A stretch of 64,000 nt of DNA from Bacteroidota bacterium (GCA_023396255.1 JAEWWU010000004.1:138444-202443), one strand, 5' to 3'. Shown: positions 41,612 to 50,528, counted from the stretch's first letter. A program made the numbers and translations. The notes: generated by a model not told the origin, from the sequence alone.

Positions 41612-44224
41612 ATGAAACGAAAATTACTATTCGCAGTTATCGTCCTAATGACGATGTGCGGAGTAGCCCTTGCTCTCAATGCTGACGAAAAGGGTGTTAA
41701 GCTATCAGATGCCCACATTGTAGGGCACGTGATAGATGCTAAAACCCGAGAGCACCTCGTAGGGATCACCCTTTCCATAAAGGGAACAACGTTTGGCACT
41801 AGCACCGACCAAACAGGTCATTACTTCCTCAAAAACCTCAAACCAGGCACTGTAACCGTAGTAATGTCCGGCGTTGGTTATTTGAGCCAAGAACGAACTG
41901 TAAGTCTCAAAAAAGGTGAAACCTTGGAAGTTAACTTCGAAGCAGTAGAAGACAATATTCAACTCGACAACGTAGTAGTGACAGCTAATAGGCAAACGAC
42001 TTTACGTCGCTTGGCTCCTACCCTTGTAAACGTGGTTGATGAAAAACAGTTTTCTCGTGTCAATGCCCAGAGTTTAGCTCAGGGCCTCTCTTTTCAACCT
42101 GGTTTGCGCGTAGAGAACAACTGCCAAAACTGCGGTTTTAACCAAGTCCGCATCAATGGTTTGGATGGTCATTATACTCAAATTTTATTGGACAGTCGCC
42201 CCATCGTTAGTTCTTTGGCTGGGGTATATGGCATCGAACAGATTCCCACCAATATGATAGACCGAGTAGAAGTTGTTCGCTGTGGGGGAAGTGCCCTGTT
42301 TGGCTCATCTGCTATCAGCGGAGTAGTCAATATTATCACCAAGGAACCGTCTCGCAACAGCTTCACTCTAAACGAGTCTCTAAGTCTGGTTGGGTTCAAT
42401 ACAGTGGACAATAGTATCAGTTTCAATGGTTCTCTCGTGAGTGATAACAACCGTGCCGGAGCCTCCGTTTTTGGACAAACACGCACTCGTGGAGGATGGG
42501 ATGCCAATGGAGACGGGTTCTCCGAGTTGGGCAAACTGAGTGCTCGTTCATTGGGAAGCCGCGTTTTCTTCAAACCGACAGATTACACACGTCTCTCCGC
42601 TGAGTTTCACTCTATTCAAGAGTACCGCCGTGGAGGAGATCATTTGGACCTTCCCGATCACGTCGCTATGATTAGCGAACACGTAGATCACAATATTTAT
42701 AGTGGAAATATCAAATTCGATCTTTTCTCCGAAAACTACAAACACCACTTACAACTCTTTACCTCCGGACAGATGGTAAATCGTAACAGCTATTACGGTT
42801 CTCTAAAAGACGGAGCTACGTTCTATGATGAAAACGACAAACAGACGATTGGGATCTTAGGCTCACCTGTTCCGTCAGACTTATACGGAATTAATTATGG
42901 AGTTACACGCGGTCGTACCTTTATGGGAGGGGCGCAGTATACCTATGATTTTGATCGTTTGCTATTTATGCCAGCACAAATCCTCATAGGTGCCGATGTG
43001 ACCTACGATGCCCTCAATGACCGTATGCCTCTGCGAGCTTGGCTCCCCATTGTGGACGAATCCGGCAAACCTATCAAAGACAAAGATGGCAAATTGCAGC
43101 CCTTGTACCCCACTATTGATCAACGCATCTTGGTGTACAGCCAATTGGCTCAATTGGAATGGAAAAACGACCAATGGTCTGTACTTTTGGGAACTCGCTT
43201 GGATGAACACAGTGGTATCAAAAGACCTATTTTGAGCCCTCGTGCAACCCTCCGCTACAATCCTACAAAAAACATCAACTTCAGAGCCTCTTATGCCAAA
43301 GGATTCCGTGCTCCGCAAGTCTTTGACGAAGATTTGCACGTTGGAATCGTAGGAGGTGAAGCACAACGCGTAGACAATGACCCTGCCCTCAAACCGGAGA
43401 CCAGTCACTCGGCAAGTTTGAGTATGGACTACTATCAGCGTTGGGGAGACGTCCAATTCAATTTCCTTGTGGATGGTTTTTATACACGACTCTCTGATGT
43501 ATTCTCCAACGAAGAGCAACCCTCCAAGGGAGATGGTATTAAACGTTATATCCGTCGTAACGGAAAAGGAGCCAACATCTACGGAGCCAATATTGAAGCC
43601 AAAGTAGCTTACAAGTGGCTACAACTACAAACCGGTTGGACTTATACACACAGCCGTTACGAAGAGGCTCAAGAATGGGGACTTCGTGCCAACTTCGATG
43701 CCAACAATCAACCCGTAATGACCACTGTCAAAGAAGATAATGGCACCACCAGTAACGTGTATAGCGTAGCACAAACATCTGACAGATACCTACGCACACC
43801 AAACTTCTACGGATACTTTACCATTGGGTGCTCCCCCACCAAAGCTCTCGACATAGCTTTGACCGGAAACTATACCGGATCAATGTTCGCTCCTCACGTT
43901 ATTGAATACGGAGCCGGCAGTGCCCAATCTGACATAGCTGCCAACCACAAACCATTCGAAGGGCTACCCAAAGACGACAAAGGGGAAAATACCATCCGTA
44001 TCGATGAGTTGGTACAGACTCCGTCGTTCCTTGACTTGGGCACCAAGGTAAGCTACACATTCAATCTGGTAAAGGCTTCTCAATTAGAACTCTATGTAGG
44101 AGTGAACAACTTATTGAATTCTTTCCAAAAAGATTTTGACTTGGGAGCTGCTCGTGATAGTGGTTATATGTATGGTCCCTTGCTCCCTCGTACAGGCTAT
44201 ATGGGCTTCAAGCTAACTTTCTAA
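41612..44224 (+). CDS. TonB-dependent outer-membrane receptor
   Basis: An 870-residue receptor. A signal peptide (MKRKLLFAVIVLMTMCGVALA) is followed by a carboxypeptidase-regulatory-like domain (IVGHVIDAKTREHLVGITLSI to about residue 120), the plug domain with LDNVVVTANRQ and GLDGHYTQILLDSRPI, and a 22-strand barrel ending in the aromatic GFKLTF. The plug contains NNCQNCGFNQVRINGL, a CxxC pair seen in one Bacteroidetes receptor group. It has no SusD partner and no adjacent permease, so it is not a SusCD pair; a small ligand such as a metal complex, heme or cobamide is likelier, but I cannot say which. Confidence 0.93.
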   Translation: MKRKLLFAVIVLMTMCGVALALNADEKGVKLSDAHIVGHVIDAKTREHLVGITLSIKGTTFGTSTDQTGHYFLKNLKPGTVTVVMSGVGYLSQERTVSLKKGETLEVNFEAVEDNIQLDNVVVTANRQTTLRRLAPTLVNVVDEKQFSRVNAQSLAQGLSFQPGLRVENNCQNCGFNQVRINGLDGHYTQILLDSRPIVSSLAGVYGIEQIPTNMIDRVEVVRCGGSALFGSSAISGVVNIITKEPSRNSFTLNESLSLVGFNTVDNSISFNGSLVSDNNRAGASVFGQTRTRGGWDANGDGFSELGKLSARSLGSRVFFKPTDYTRLSAEFHSIQEYRRGGDHLDLPDHVAMISEHVDHNIYSGNIKFDLFSENYKHHLQLFTSGQMVNRNSYYGSLKDGATFYDENDKQTIGILGSPVPSDLYGINYGVTRGRTFMGGAQYTYDFDRLLFMPAQILIGADVTYDALNDRMPLRAWLPIVDESGKPIKDKDGKLQPLYPTIDQRILVYSQLAQLEWKNDQWSVLLGTRLDEHSGIKRPILSPRATLRYNPTKNINFRASYAKGFRAPQVFDEDLHVGIVGGEAQRVDNDPALKPETSHSASLSMDYYQRWGDVQFNFLVDGFYTRLSDVFSNEEQPSKGDGIKRYIRRNGKGANIYGANIEAKVAYKWLQLQTGWTYTHSRYEEAQEWGLRANFDANNQPVMTTVKEDNGTTSNVYSVAQTSDRYLRTPNFYGYFTIGCSPTKALDIALTGNYTGSMFAPHVIEYGAGSAQSDIAANHKPFEGLPKDDKGENTIRIDELVQTPSFLDLGTKVSYTFNLVKASQLELYVGVNNLLNSFQKDFDLGAARDSGYMYGPLLPRTGYMGFKLTF

Positions 44225-44266
44225 GAATTATGTAAGGACATTTATTACATAACATTCTTCCTACGT

Positions 44267-44312
44267 CAAAAGAGGATCTTGGATAAGTTGTCCCAAGATT
44301 CTCTTTTGTTGT
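44267..44312 (+). terminator. Terminator after the TonB receptor
   Basis: A 16-bp stem with one G-U: CAAAAGAGGATCTTGG (44267-44282) with CCAAGATTCTCTTTTG (44293-44308). Confidence 0.85.
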
Positions 44313-44409
44313 GTTCTTCCTCAAGAACCGGTATAGCCACTTTTCCAATTGAAATCAATGTTTCTCCCTCCAAGAACAATCTCCTCAAAAACATCAATGG
44401 GGAGGGAAA

Positions 44410-44455
44410 TTGTATAAACGACAAATATTGAATAACTTTGGTCGGAATTTATTCA
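44410..44455 (+). promoter_or_regulatory. argR promoter with ARG-box-like inverted repeat
   Basis: TTG (44410-44412), 20 bp and TAACTTTG (44433-44440) match the consensus. TGAATAA (44429-44435) and TTATTCA (44449-44455) form a perfect 7-bp inverted repeat across the -7 element and expected start, and each half resembles half of an ARG box. Confidence 0.6.
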
Positions 44456-44465
44456 GAAATCTGTT

Positions 44466-44954
44466 ATGTCCATAAGCAAAAAGCAACGGCATATTGCCAT
44501 CGCCGAGATCATTCGAAAAAATAAAATCAATAATCAAAGAGACATAGAAGAGCTACTTAGAAAGCGGAATATACAGGCCTCCCAAGCCACCCTCTCTCGT
44601 GATCTGCAAGAAATGAGGGTTCGCAAAACTCAACAAGGAAATGACACCTTCAGTTCTTACTACTTAGAGGAAGATTTACCAGAAGCAAGAGATTTCCTCG
44701 GCTCTAAGAGTTATATCGGAACGCGAGGCTACCAATCCATTGCTTTCAGTCAGAATCTAACCATCATACGCACAAAGCCCGGTTATGCACAGCCCATCTG
44801 TGTGGACATAGATAATCTACATTCACCCATTATAGCTGGGACCATTGCCGGAGATGATACGATCATTGTGATAACTGCCGATGGATACGACAGACAAGAA
44901 ACCCTTGAATGTATCGCAGCCATAGTGCCCGAAGCCACGCTATACAAGCAATAA
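44466..44954 (+). CDS. argR: Arginine repressor ArgR
   Basis: A 162-residue regulator of arginine synthesis or breakdown. The N-terminal winged helix has KKQRHIAIAEIIRKNKINNQ and ASQATLSRDLQEMRVRK. The C-terminal hexamerisation and arginine-binding domain shows IRTKPGYAQPICVDID and the GTIAGDDTIIVI motif with the two aspartates that contact arginine. The length is normal. Its own promoter carries an inverted repeat like an ARG box, so it probably controls itself. No arginine genes are nearby. ssb follows after 22 bp. Confidence 0.96.
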   Translation: MSISKKQRHIAIAEIIRKNKINNQRDIEELLRKRNIQASQATLSRDLQEMRVRKTQQGNDTFSSYYLEEDLPEARDFLGSKSYIGTRGYQSIAFSQNLTIIRTKPGYAQPICVDIDNLHSPIIAGTIAGDDTIIVITADGYDRQETLECIAAIVPEATLYKQ

Positions 44955-44976
44955 CACCTTTACGATACCTCTAAAG

Positions 44977-45327
44977 ATGTTCCTCAATAAAGTAATACTT
45001 ACAGGCTATACAGGGGCAATACCCAATATTAGGTACATACGGCCCGATTATCCAACAGCAGAGTTTCCCTTGGCAACTGTAGAACAGGCATATACCCTTT
45101 CCTCCGGGAAACAGATTCCGGAACAAGTTGAATGGCACAGAATAGTCGCTTACGGGGACCTTGCCCGATTCGTGGAACAATACGTAAAGAAGGGTTCTAC
45201 CTTACTCGTAGAGGGGAAAATACACTACCGCAATTATATGGACAAACAGGGCACAAAACATTTAGTTACCGAGATTATAGCTGATAAGCTTCGATTTTTC
45301 AATGTTCCTACGCAAAAAGAAAATTAG
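44977..45327 (+). CDS. ssb: Single-stranded DNA-binding protein, short form
   Basis: A 116-residue OB-fold protein. MFLNKVILTGYTGAIPNIRY opens it, EWHRIVAYGDLARFVEQYVKKGS and LLVEGKIHYRNYMDKQGTKH are the usual core, and EIIADKLRFFN closes the fold. It ends in VPTQKEN directly after the fold, so it has neither the Gly/Pro-rich linker nor the acidic tip (DDIPF type) that recruits partner proteins. It may be a second SSB, with the main one elsewhere. ssb next to gldE is a conserved Bacteroidetes pairing as I recall it. Confidence 0.93.
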   Translation: MFLNKVILTGYTGAIPNIRYIRPDYPTAEFPLATVEQAYTLSSGKQIPEQVEWHRIVAYGDLARFVEQYVKKGSTLLVEGKIHYRNYMDKQGTKHLVTEIIADKLRFFNVPTQKEN

Positions 45328-45370
45328 ACCAAATACCCTACATTCTGTTGCTAAAAGTTCCCTCCGCTAA

Positions 45371-46714
45371 ATGACCATACCGATACTCAATTCCTTGTAC
45401 AATATCAGCTTTATTGCCCCTTTTAACTGGGTGGACTACCTTCTTATTGCCTCCATTGTTGTCCTCTTATTTTTTTCTGGATTTATGTCATCTTCTGAGG
45501 TAGCTTTCTTTTCGCTGTCCCCCTCCGATATTTTTTCCATCAAAGAAAGTTCATCCCTTAAAGACCGCAAATTATTGCGTCTACTGAGCAACTCCGAGCA
45601 ACTTTTGGCTACCATCCTTATAGGGAACAATATTGTTAATGTGGGACTTGTTGTATTGGCAAGTTTTACAATCAGTAGCAACATAGACTTCTCAGAAGCT
45701 CCCGTGTGGGGATTCATCTTGCAAACTATTGTTCTTACATTTCTCCTCCTTCTCTTTGGTGAAATTATCCCAAAGGTATATGCACAATCCAACCCTTTAA
45801 AGTTTATACGCAATGTGGCAACCCCTATAAACGTTGTTTTTACCCTTCTTTCACCGCTATCCAAAGCCTTGATGAAAACCGGGAGACTTTCCCTATGGCA
45901 TAACAACAAAGGAGGAAACAAAGGTTCAGGTTACGAAATATCTGTAGATGACCTTTCTAAAGCTGTGGAGTTGACAACCCACGAACAGAATACGGACACC
46001 GATATGATTAACGAAATCATTCGGTTCTACAACAAAACAGCAGATGAAATAATGATTCCCCGTATAGATATGGTTGACATTGACTATAACTGGGGATTTC
46101 GTAAAATGCTCTCCTTTGCAGTAGAAAGCGGTTACTCCAGGCTTCCAGTGTACGAAGGATCAGAAGACTGTATTAGGGGAATTCTCTATATAAAGGACTT
46201 AATCCCGCATATGCACAAAGACGATAATTTTGCTTGGCAATCGCTAATCCGACCGGCATACTTTGTCCCCGAGAATAAAAAGATAGATAATTTGCTCGAA
46301 GAACTGAGGCACGAAAAAGTGCATATAGCAATTGTTGTAGATGAATTTGGCGGTACTTGTGGCATCATTACCCTCGAAGATATATTGGAGGAAATTGTAG
46401 GAGAAATAGTGGATGAGTATGACGATGAATTGGTGCCTTTTATCAAAGTAGCAGACAATGTATATCTCTTTGAAGGGAGAACCACTCTCACCGATCTTTC
46501 CCGTGCTCTCAACTTGAATGAAGAGCTGTTTGAACCTCTCTTATCCAATGTGGATACTTTGGGAGGACTTTTCTTAGAAATAAAAAAAGAAATTCCCCAG
46601 CTCAACGACACGGTTACCTATAAAAACCTAACTTTAGAGGTAACAGGTATGGATCGTTTTCGCATTCTGCAAATCAAACTGACCATACACCCGGAAGAGC
46701 AATCTGCACAGTGA
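45371..46714 (+). CDS. gldE: Gliding-motility-type protein GldE (CNNM/CBS/CorC family)
   Basis: A 447-residue membrane protein. The N-terminal CNNM (DUF21) domain has about four hydrophobic helices (WVDYLLIASIVVLLFFSGFM, then segments near residues 75-130) and the motif SSSEVAFFSLS. A tandem CBS pair follows (about 205-335, with EIMIPRIDMVDID and VHIAIVVDEFGGTCGIITLED), and a CorC/HlyC-like C-terminal domain. GldE was named from gliding in Flavobacterium, but it occurs in non-motile relatives such as Porphyromonas and may be a magnesium or other ion transporter. It lies between ssb and a phosphopantetheinyl transferase gene. Confidence 0.9.
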   Translation: MTIPILNSLYNISFIAPFNWVDYLLIASIVVLLFFSGFMSSSEVAFFSLSPSDIFSIKESSSLKDRKLLRLLSNSEQLLATILIGNNIVNVGLVVLASFTISSNIDFSEAPVWGFILQTIVLTFLLLLFGEIIPKVYAQSNPLKFIRNVATPINVVFTLLSPLSKALMKTGRLSLWHNNKGGNKGSGYEISVDDLSKAVELTTHEQNTDTDMINEIIRFYNKTADEIMIPRIDMVDIDYNWGFRKMLSFAVESGYSRLPVYEGSEDCIRGILYIKDLIPHMHKDDNFAWQSLIRPAYFVPENKKIDNLLEELRHEKVHIAIVVDEFGGTCGIITLEDILEEIVGEIVDEYDDELVPFIKVADNVYLFEGRTTLTDLSRALNLNEELFEPLLSNVDTLGGLFLEIKKEIPQLNDTVTYKNLTLEVTGMDRFRILQIKLTIHPEEQSAQ

Positions 46715-46739
46715 GAGCCCTTTTCTAAAGCAGGAGACT

Positions 46740-47420
46740 ATGATTTATTTTCCCTTTCCGAACAATAAGAATATTGTCCTACTCCGGGAGAAGTTACATT
46801 CCCGACCTCACTGCAATCGGCAAGAACAAATATGGCAAAGAAAGAAACAGACGAAGCAGTTGCTGCAAAGTCTTCCCGAGCTATCTCAAGCAAGAATCGG
46901 ACATCACAGTTCCGGAGCTCCTTTTTTGATCAACCATCATTCCCTCAATCTAAGTATTAGCCACAGCAAACAAGAGTTGGTACTACTCCTTTCTCCCCGA
47001 GAAGAAATCCCCGGGATTGATGTTGAAGAAATCAATAATCGCCCCGAGAAGATTCGTCATAAGTTTATGACAACGAGGGAATTGGGGATTTATGACCAAC
47101 TCTCACTCCAAGACCCTCAAGATGCCATTTTATGGTGCTGTATGGTCTGGTGCTCCAAAGAGGCAGCTTATAAGGTTTTCAACCCATCTGACCACAGCCT
47201 AAAAAAAAATTTTGAGCTATCTTTTCCCTCCTATACACAAAAGTCGCTAAAAGAAAATCTCTCAACCGAATTCTCGCTCAAGTTGCTCTCCCAACAGCAT
47301 CCTCCTTTATCGCCCAACCTGCACTGTCCCGAGGGAAAAGAAGTTTCTATACATTTCATATTGAGTTCCTCCACAGAGAAGAGTCTCATCGCCCTTATTC
47401 TTCTACACGATGAACTATAA
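46740..47420 (+). CDS. 4'-phosphopantetheinyl transferase superfamily protein
   Basis: A 226-residue enzyme of the Sfp/EntD-like class that attaches phosphopantetheine to carrier proteins. The metal and CoA-binding motifs are PGIDVEEI (D94 and E96) and MVWCSKEAAYKVF (WxxKEA at 137-142); LSISHSKQELVLLL is the usual strand before them. It starts 25 bp after gldE, so it probably ends this operon. The carrier partner may be acyl carrier protein or another carrier domain; none is encoded in the window. Confidence 0.88.
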   Translation: MIYFPFPNNKNIVLLREKLHSRPHCNRQEQIWQRKKQTKQLLQSLPELSQARIGHHSSGAPFLINHHSLNLSISHSKQELVLLLSPREEIPGIDVEEINNRPEKIRHKFMTTRELGIYDQLSLQDPQDAILWCCMVWCSKEAAYKVFNPSDHSLKKNFELSFPSYTQKSLKENLSTEFSLKLLSQQHPPLSPNLHCPEGKEVSIHFILSSSTEKSLIALILLHDEL

Positions 47421-47937
47421 ATAAGAAGGAAACACAAGAACTGAACTCAAGAGATGGCATTTAAGCAATTCAAACTTATCTACCATCCGTTTCCATTCTT
47501 TTCTTTTGCTGTTTCTTGGAAATTTGAGTTTCCCCTCCCTTTTTCTTACGATCAGACGAATAAGCAAATAATCACACAAGTCTATTACAATGTAGACATA
47601 TTGTTCACAACTTCTACACACTCTTCTGTGTATTCCTTGAAAGACATTGATGCACCGCTTACAGAACGACAATATTCTAAGATTCTTTCATTTCTTTTTT
47701 GCACCAGTTCCATAATATGCCTATACTCGTCTGCTATTTGTGGCTATGGACGCCACATTGACTGTCTTTCCAGAAAATCATAAAATCTATATAACACATT
47801 CCCACACATAAATTCAGAGACTTATTTCTCTGTTTCCTCTTAAATGCTCCTTATATCCGCACATCTCCCCACCCCCAAACAAAGCCTTGCAACTTTCAGG
47901 GTTCTTGTTTCAGATTGCAATGAACACTTTCCTATTA
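47421..47937. other. Long intergenic region between converging genes
   Basis: 517 bp. The plus-strand frame at 47454-47783 encodes a Phe/Ser/Tyr-rich, unlikely protein and is not called. One short helical frame on the minus strand is listed separately. I see no clear terminator or repeat of the TTCCCT type. Confidence 0.6.
47585..47713 (-). CDS. Possible 42-residue helical protein or gene remnant
   Basis: A minus-strand frame of 42 codons begins MELVQKRNERILEYCRS and ends EECVEVVNNMSTL. It is amphipathic, with many Glu, Lys and Arg, unlike chance translations nearby. Reading the same frame upstream gives IADEYRHI before a TAG, which suggests that coding once extended further. I cannot place it in a family. 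There is no obvious promoter. It may be a relic rather than a working gene. Confidence 0.28.
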   Translation of the reverse strand: MELVQKRNERILEYCRSVSGASMSFKEYTEECVEVVNNMSTL

Positions 47938-48702
47938 TTATGCAGGGTAGAGAAACAGAAGCAATCGTCGATCAAAGTCGAAGTACTCTTGCAGCCGCCC
48001 TTGTCGGTCCTGTAAAAATAATCTGCCAGAGATCTTATTAAAAACGAAATAGGTCGTTGCTGCTACTCGATTGGATTGGTCAAGTTGCACCTCAATAAGG
48101 TATACACCATCATCTTCAGAGACGATTCTCACGGGAAGATTTCTTATTTTCTTTCCTTTTTGTCCCAATTGTCTTCCAATTTCGTTGGTCGTCAATACCA
48201 TTAACTTGATAACCTCTTGCTCTGTTGCCAATTTTTTAAGCTGTGGATACTGTTTAAGGCACCTTTTTACAATCTTGCTTTCGGTGGGAAGGTCGTTCTC
48301 GCTCCAAAGGTACCAAGCACCATCTTTTTCCAACCGAAATAGGAGTCTGGATTTGATTGAAGAGCGACTTTTTCCCAGCATAGAGACTTTGGTAAAAGAG
48401 GCACTACAAAGACTATCCGTAAGAGGAAAAACTGATACAGCCCCCTCTATTCTCTGTCTAAAATCGGGAACTCGCCTAAAAAATTGCGTTTTTCTATCTT
48501 GTAGTTCCTGTTGTACGCAAAACTCTCCATAGATAGCCGTCACTGGAGTATACAAAGAAGCTAACTCCGCCTCCTTGCCCGGCTGATGCAGTTTGCTCCA
48601 CTGCTGGGTTAGTTGTACTATTGTTCTTTCGGTCTTTTGCCCCAAAAGAGAGAAAGCAGACAGTATAACTGCAGAAAAAACAAGAACGTGTCTTTTTGTC
48701 AT
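47938..48702 (-). CDS. Exported protein of unknown function
   Basis: A 254-residue protein with a probable signal peptide (MTKRHVLVFSAVILSAFSLLG, cut near QKT). The first half (VQLTQQWSKLHQPGKEAELASLYTPVTAIYG) is reminiscent of NTF2-like or DUF4440 domains, a guess from pattern only. The second half is alternating and basic, with TTYFVFNKISGRLFLQDRQG. No catalytic motif is visible. It is the last gene of the psd-pssA-DUF4834 run, 7 bp from its neighbour, so a link with the envelope is plausible but unproven. Confidence 0.7.
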   Translation of the reverse strand: MTKRHVLVFSAVILSAFSLLGQKTERTIVQLTQQWSKLHQPGKEAELASLYTPVTAIYGEFCVQQELQDRKTQFFRRVPDFRQRIEGAVSVFPLTDSLCSASFTKVSMLGKSRSSIKSRLLFRLEKDGAWYLWSENDLPTESKIVKRCLKQYPQLKKLATEQEVIKLMVLTTNEIGRQLGQKGKKIRNLPVRIVSEDDGVYLIEVQLDQSNRVAATTYFVFNKISGRLFLQDRQGRLQEYFDFDRRLLLFLYPA

Positions 48703-48709
48703 AGTTTAA

Positions 48710-48991
48710 TTATTTCTCCTCGTGGAAGTCTACGTACTCGCCTTGGTCTTTTTCGAACTTCTTGCGCGCAATATCTTGCATCTCCATTTTTCCTCCACCG
48801 CTTGAGTTTTTTTCTTCACGAGATTGAGATCTAAAACCACTTCTTTGCTGATCCGATGCTCGGGCGGAAGCTCCGCGTTTTTCCGCGTTTTGCATCGTTT
48901 TTCTAAGGAAATAATGCAAAATACGAGGTAGGTTGATAAAAAACAGATAAGCGATAACTGCTATTAGAAATAAAGAGAGCAAAAATGCCAT
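48710..48991 (-). CDS. DUF4834 family small membrane protein
   Basis: A 93-residue protein with one N-terminal membrane helix (MAFLLSLFLIAVIAYLFFIN) and a charged, flexible tail. The end KMEMQDIARKKFEKDQGEY followed by VDF is the conserved DUF4834 signature as I know it. The N-in or N-out orientation cannot be decided. It sits between pssA (21 bp) and the exported protein (7 bp), which is its usual company in Bacteroidetes. Function unknown. Confidence 0.8.
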   Translation of the reverse strand: MAFLLSLFLIAVIAYLFFINLPRILHYFLRKTMQNAEKRGASARASDQQRSGFRSQSREEKNSSGGGKMEMQDIARKKFEKDQGEYVDFHEEK

Positions 48992-49012
48992 ACAGAGGTC
49001 TTTGTAGAGTGA

Positions 49013-49762
49013 TTATTTATTTAAGCCTTCGTCCTGCCTCAACTGGCTTCCATTTAGAATATGGGTAACCAACGAAACCAAAACGTAGAGAACCACTGCA
49101 AAACTTATGCCAAGAATTCCCCACAAAAGACAAGCTATTAAACTTCCTCCCACAACAATGACCCAACCAATCATCGACTGTTTCTTGTAGCGTTGGTTTA
49201 TCTCTTTGGTACCGAACATTTTCACCGAAAGCATTCGCACCTCACTAATCATCAACAAAGAAAAGGCAACCACCAGCACAACTGTCAATTCTGCCCCCCC
49301 CGAAGAATTTTCTAAATAATAAACCGTATAACCGCACCAAAAAAGGGCATTAGCAGGGACGGGAAGACCAAAAAAGTAGTAATGCTGTCGAGTATCATTG
49401 TTAAACTTCGCCAGTCTCAGAGCCGCAAAAAGAGGCAGTAATAAGGCTACAAAGGCAATAATGGAGGGGTGCAACAAATCCAGAAAGAACCAAGAAGTTT
49501 GCCGGGTCAAAAGGGTAAATACAAGCAAGGCAGGGGCCAAGCCAAAACTGACAACATCGGAGAGAGAATCCAAATCCGCTCCTATGGAAGAGGTTGCATG
49601 CAACCACTTTGCAAACATACCATCGAGCAGGTCGAACAGAGCTGCAAGAGCTATCAACCCGACGGCAATAAGAGGTTCATTGAACTTCAGTGTAAAAATA
49701 ATGGCAAGAGAACCACACAAGAGATTGAGTAACGTTATACAGTTAGGTATATGCTTTTTCAT
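49013..49762 (-). CDS. pssA: CDP-diacylglycerol-serine O-phosphatidyltransferase
   Basis: A 249-residue membrane enzyme making phosphatidylserine from CDP-diacylglycerol and serine. The CDP-alcohol phosphotransferase motif spans residues 47-69 (D47-G48, A51, G61, D65, D69). The usual arginine after A51 is lysine here (GMFAKWLHA). Six or so hydrophobic segments follow the motif, as in the Bacillus-type enzyme. The start overlaps the psd stop by 4 bp, and Psd uses its product, so the pair makes phosphatidylethanolamine. Confidence 0.93.
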   Translation of the reverse strand: MKKHIPNCITLLNLLCGSLAIIFTLKFNEPLIAVGLIALAALFDLLDGMFAKWLHATSSIGADLDSLSDVVSFGLAPALLVFTLLTRQTSWFFLDLLHPSIIAFVALLLPLFAALRLAKFNNDTRQHYYFFGLPVPANALFWCGYTVYYLENSSGGAELTVVLVVAFSLLMISEVRMLSVKMFGTKEINQRYKKQSMIGWVIVVGGSLIACLLWGILGISFAVVLYVLVSLVTHILNGSQLRQDEGLNK

Positions 49763-50451
49763 AGACTTTTATTTTTTCGGGGCAAATAGCCTAATATGGA
49801 AACATTACCGACAACTTTATCCCCCGGTTTAACCTTGATATCCGATCCTAAAGGCAAATACAAATCTATCCGAGAGCCAAACTTTATAAATCCCAAGAAG
49901 TCTTCTACATAAGCCTCTTCTCCCGGCTTGGGATAAGTTACAATGCGCCGTGCCACAGCACCTGCTATCTGCCGTTGTAGCACTCTATACCCTCCACCGG
50001 AAGTACGAATAATTACGGCACTACGCTCATTCTCTGTGCTGCTCTTAGGCAAAAATGCCTTCATAAAAGCCCCTGCTTGATGTGAAACGTGCTCCACAAC
50101 CCCATTACACGCAAACCAATTGGCGTGTACACTGTACAGAGACATAAATACGGACACCTGCAAACAACGCTCGTGAAGCAACTCTTTTTCATCAACTTCT
50201 TCGACCACAACAACCTCTCCATCCGCCGGACAAGATATTACAAAAGGATTATCCGGATCCGGATTTTTTCGATGAGGAAAACGAAAAAAGTTCAAAGCCA
50301 ATCCCATAAGGATAGAACAGACGATGAGGGTTATGATAAAGACAACTTTGCAGGGGACAAAAAAGTAAGTGGATAAACAAGCTACCGTAAACATCAGGGC
50401 AAAACTTGTCAAAACCCCTCTTCCTTCGTGGTGAATTTTAATTTTTCTCAT
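49759..50451 (-). CDS. psd: Phosphatidylserine decarboxylase (proenzyme)
   Basis: A 230-residue archaeal/short-type (PSD-A) decarboxylase that turns phosphatidylserine into phosphatidylethanolamine. Two N-terminal hydrophobic segments lead to FFRFPHRKNPDPDN and CPADGEVVVVEEV. SVFMSLYSVHANW holds the histidine of the catalytic set, and FIKFGSRIDLYLP contains the self-cleavage site between G192 and S193 that creates the pyruvoyl group. A promoter element lies just upstream. It heads the psd-pssA-DUF4834 run. Confidence 0.95.
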   Translation of the reverse strand: MRKIKIHHEGRGVLTSFALMFTVACLSTYFFVPCKVVFIITLIVCSILMGLALNFFRFPHRKNPDPDNPFVISCPADGEVVVVEEVDEKELLHERCLQVSVFMSLYSVHANWFACNGVVEHVSHQAGAFMKAFLPKSSTENERSAVIIRTSGGGYRVLQRQIAGAVARRIVTYPKPGEEAYVEDFLGFIKFGSRIDLYLPLGSDIKVKPGDKVVGNVSILGYLPRKNKSL

Positions 50452-50475
50452 TATTCTCTATTAAAACTTCAAGGG

Positions 50476-50483
50476 CAAAGATA
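50476..50483 (-). promoter_or_regulatory. psd -7 element
   Basis: CAAAGATA reads TATCTTTG on the minus strand, 24 bp before the psd start. The -33 partner is not clear. Confidence 0.55.
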
Positions 50484-50528
50484 AGTATTTCGGAAATATA
50501 AATTTAATCAACAACAAACCTTCCACTT

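Noticed and set aside
42962..43519. Minus-strand frame of 185 codons within the TonB receptor gene
   Set aside because: Antisense shadow of the barrel-coding region.
47454..47783. Plus-strand frame of 109 codons
   Set aside because: Phe/Ser/Tyr-rich translation without start context or family resemblance.
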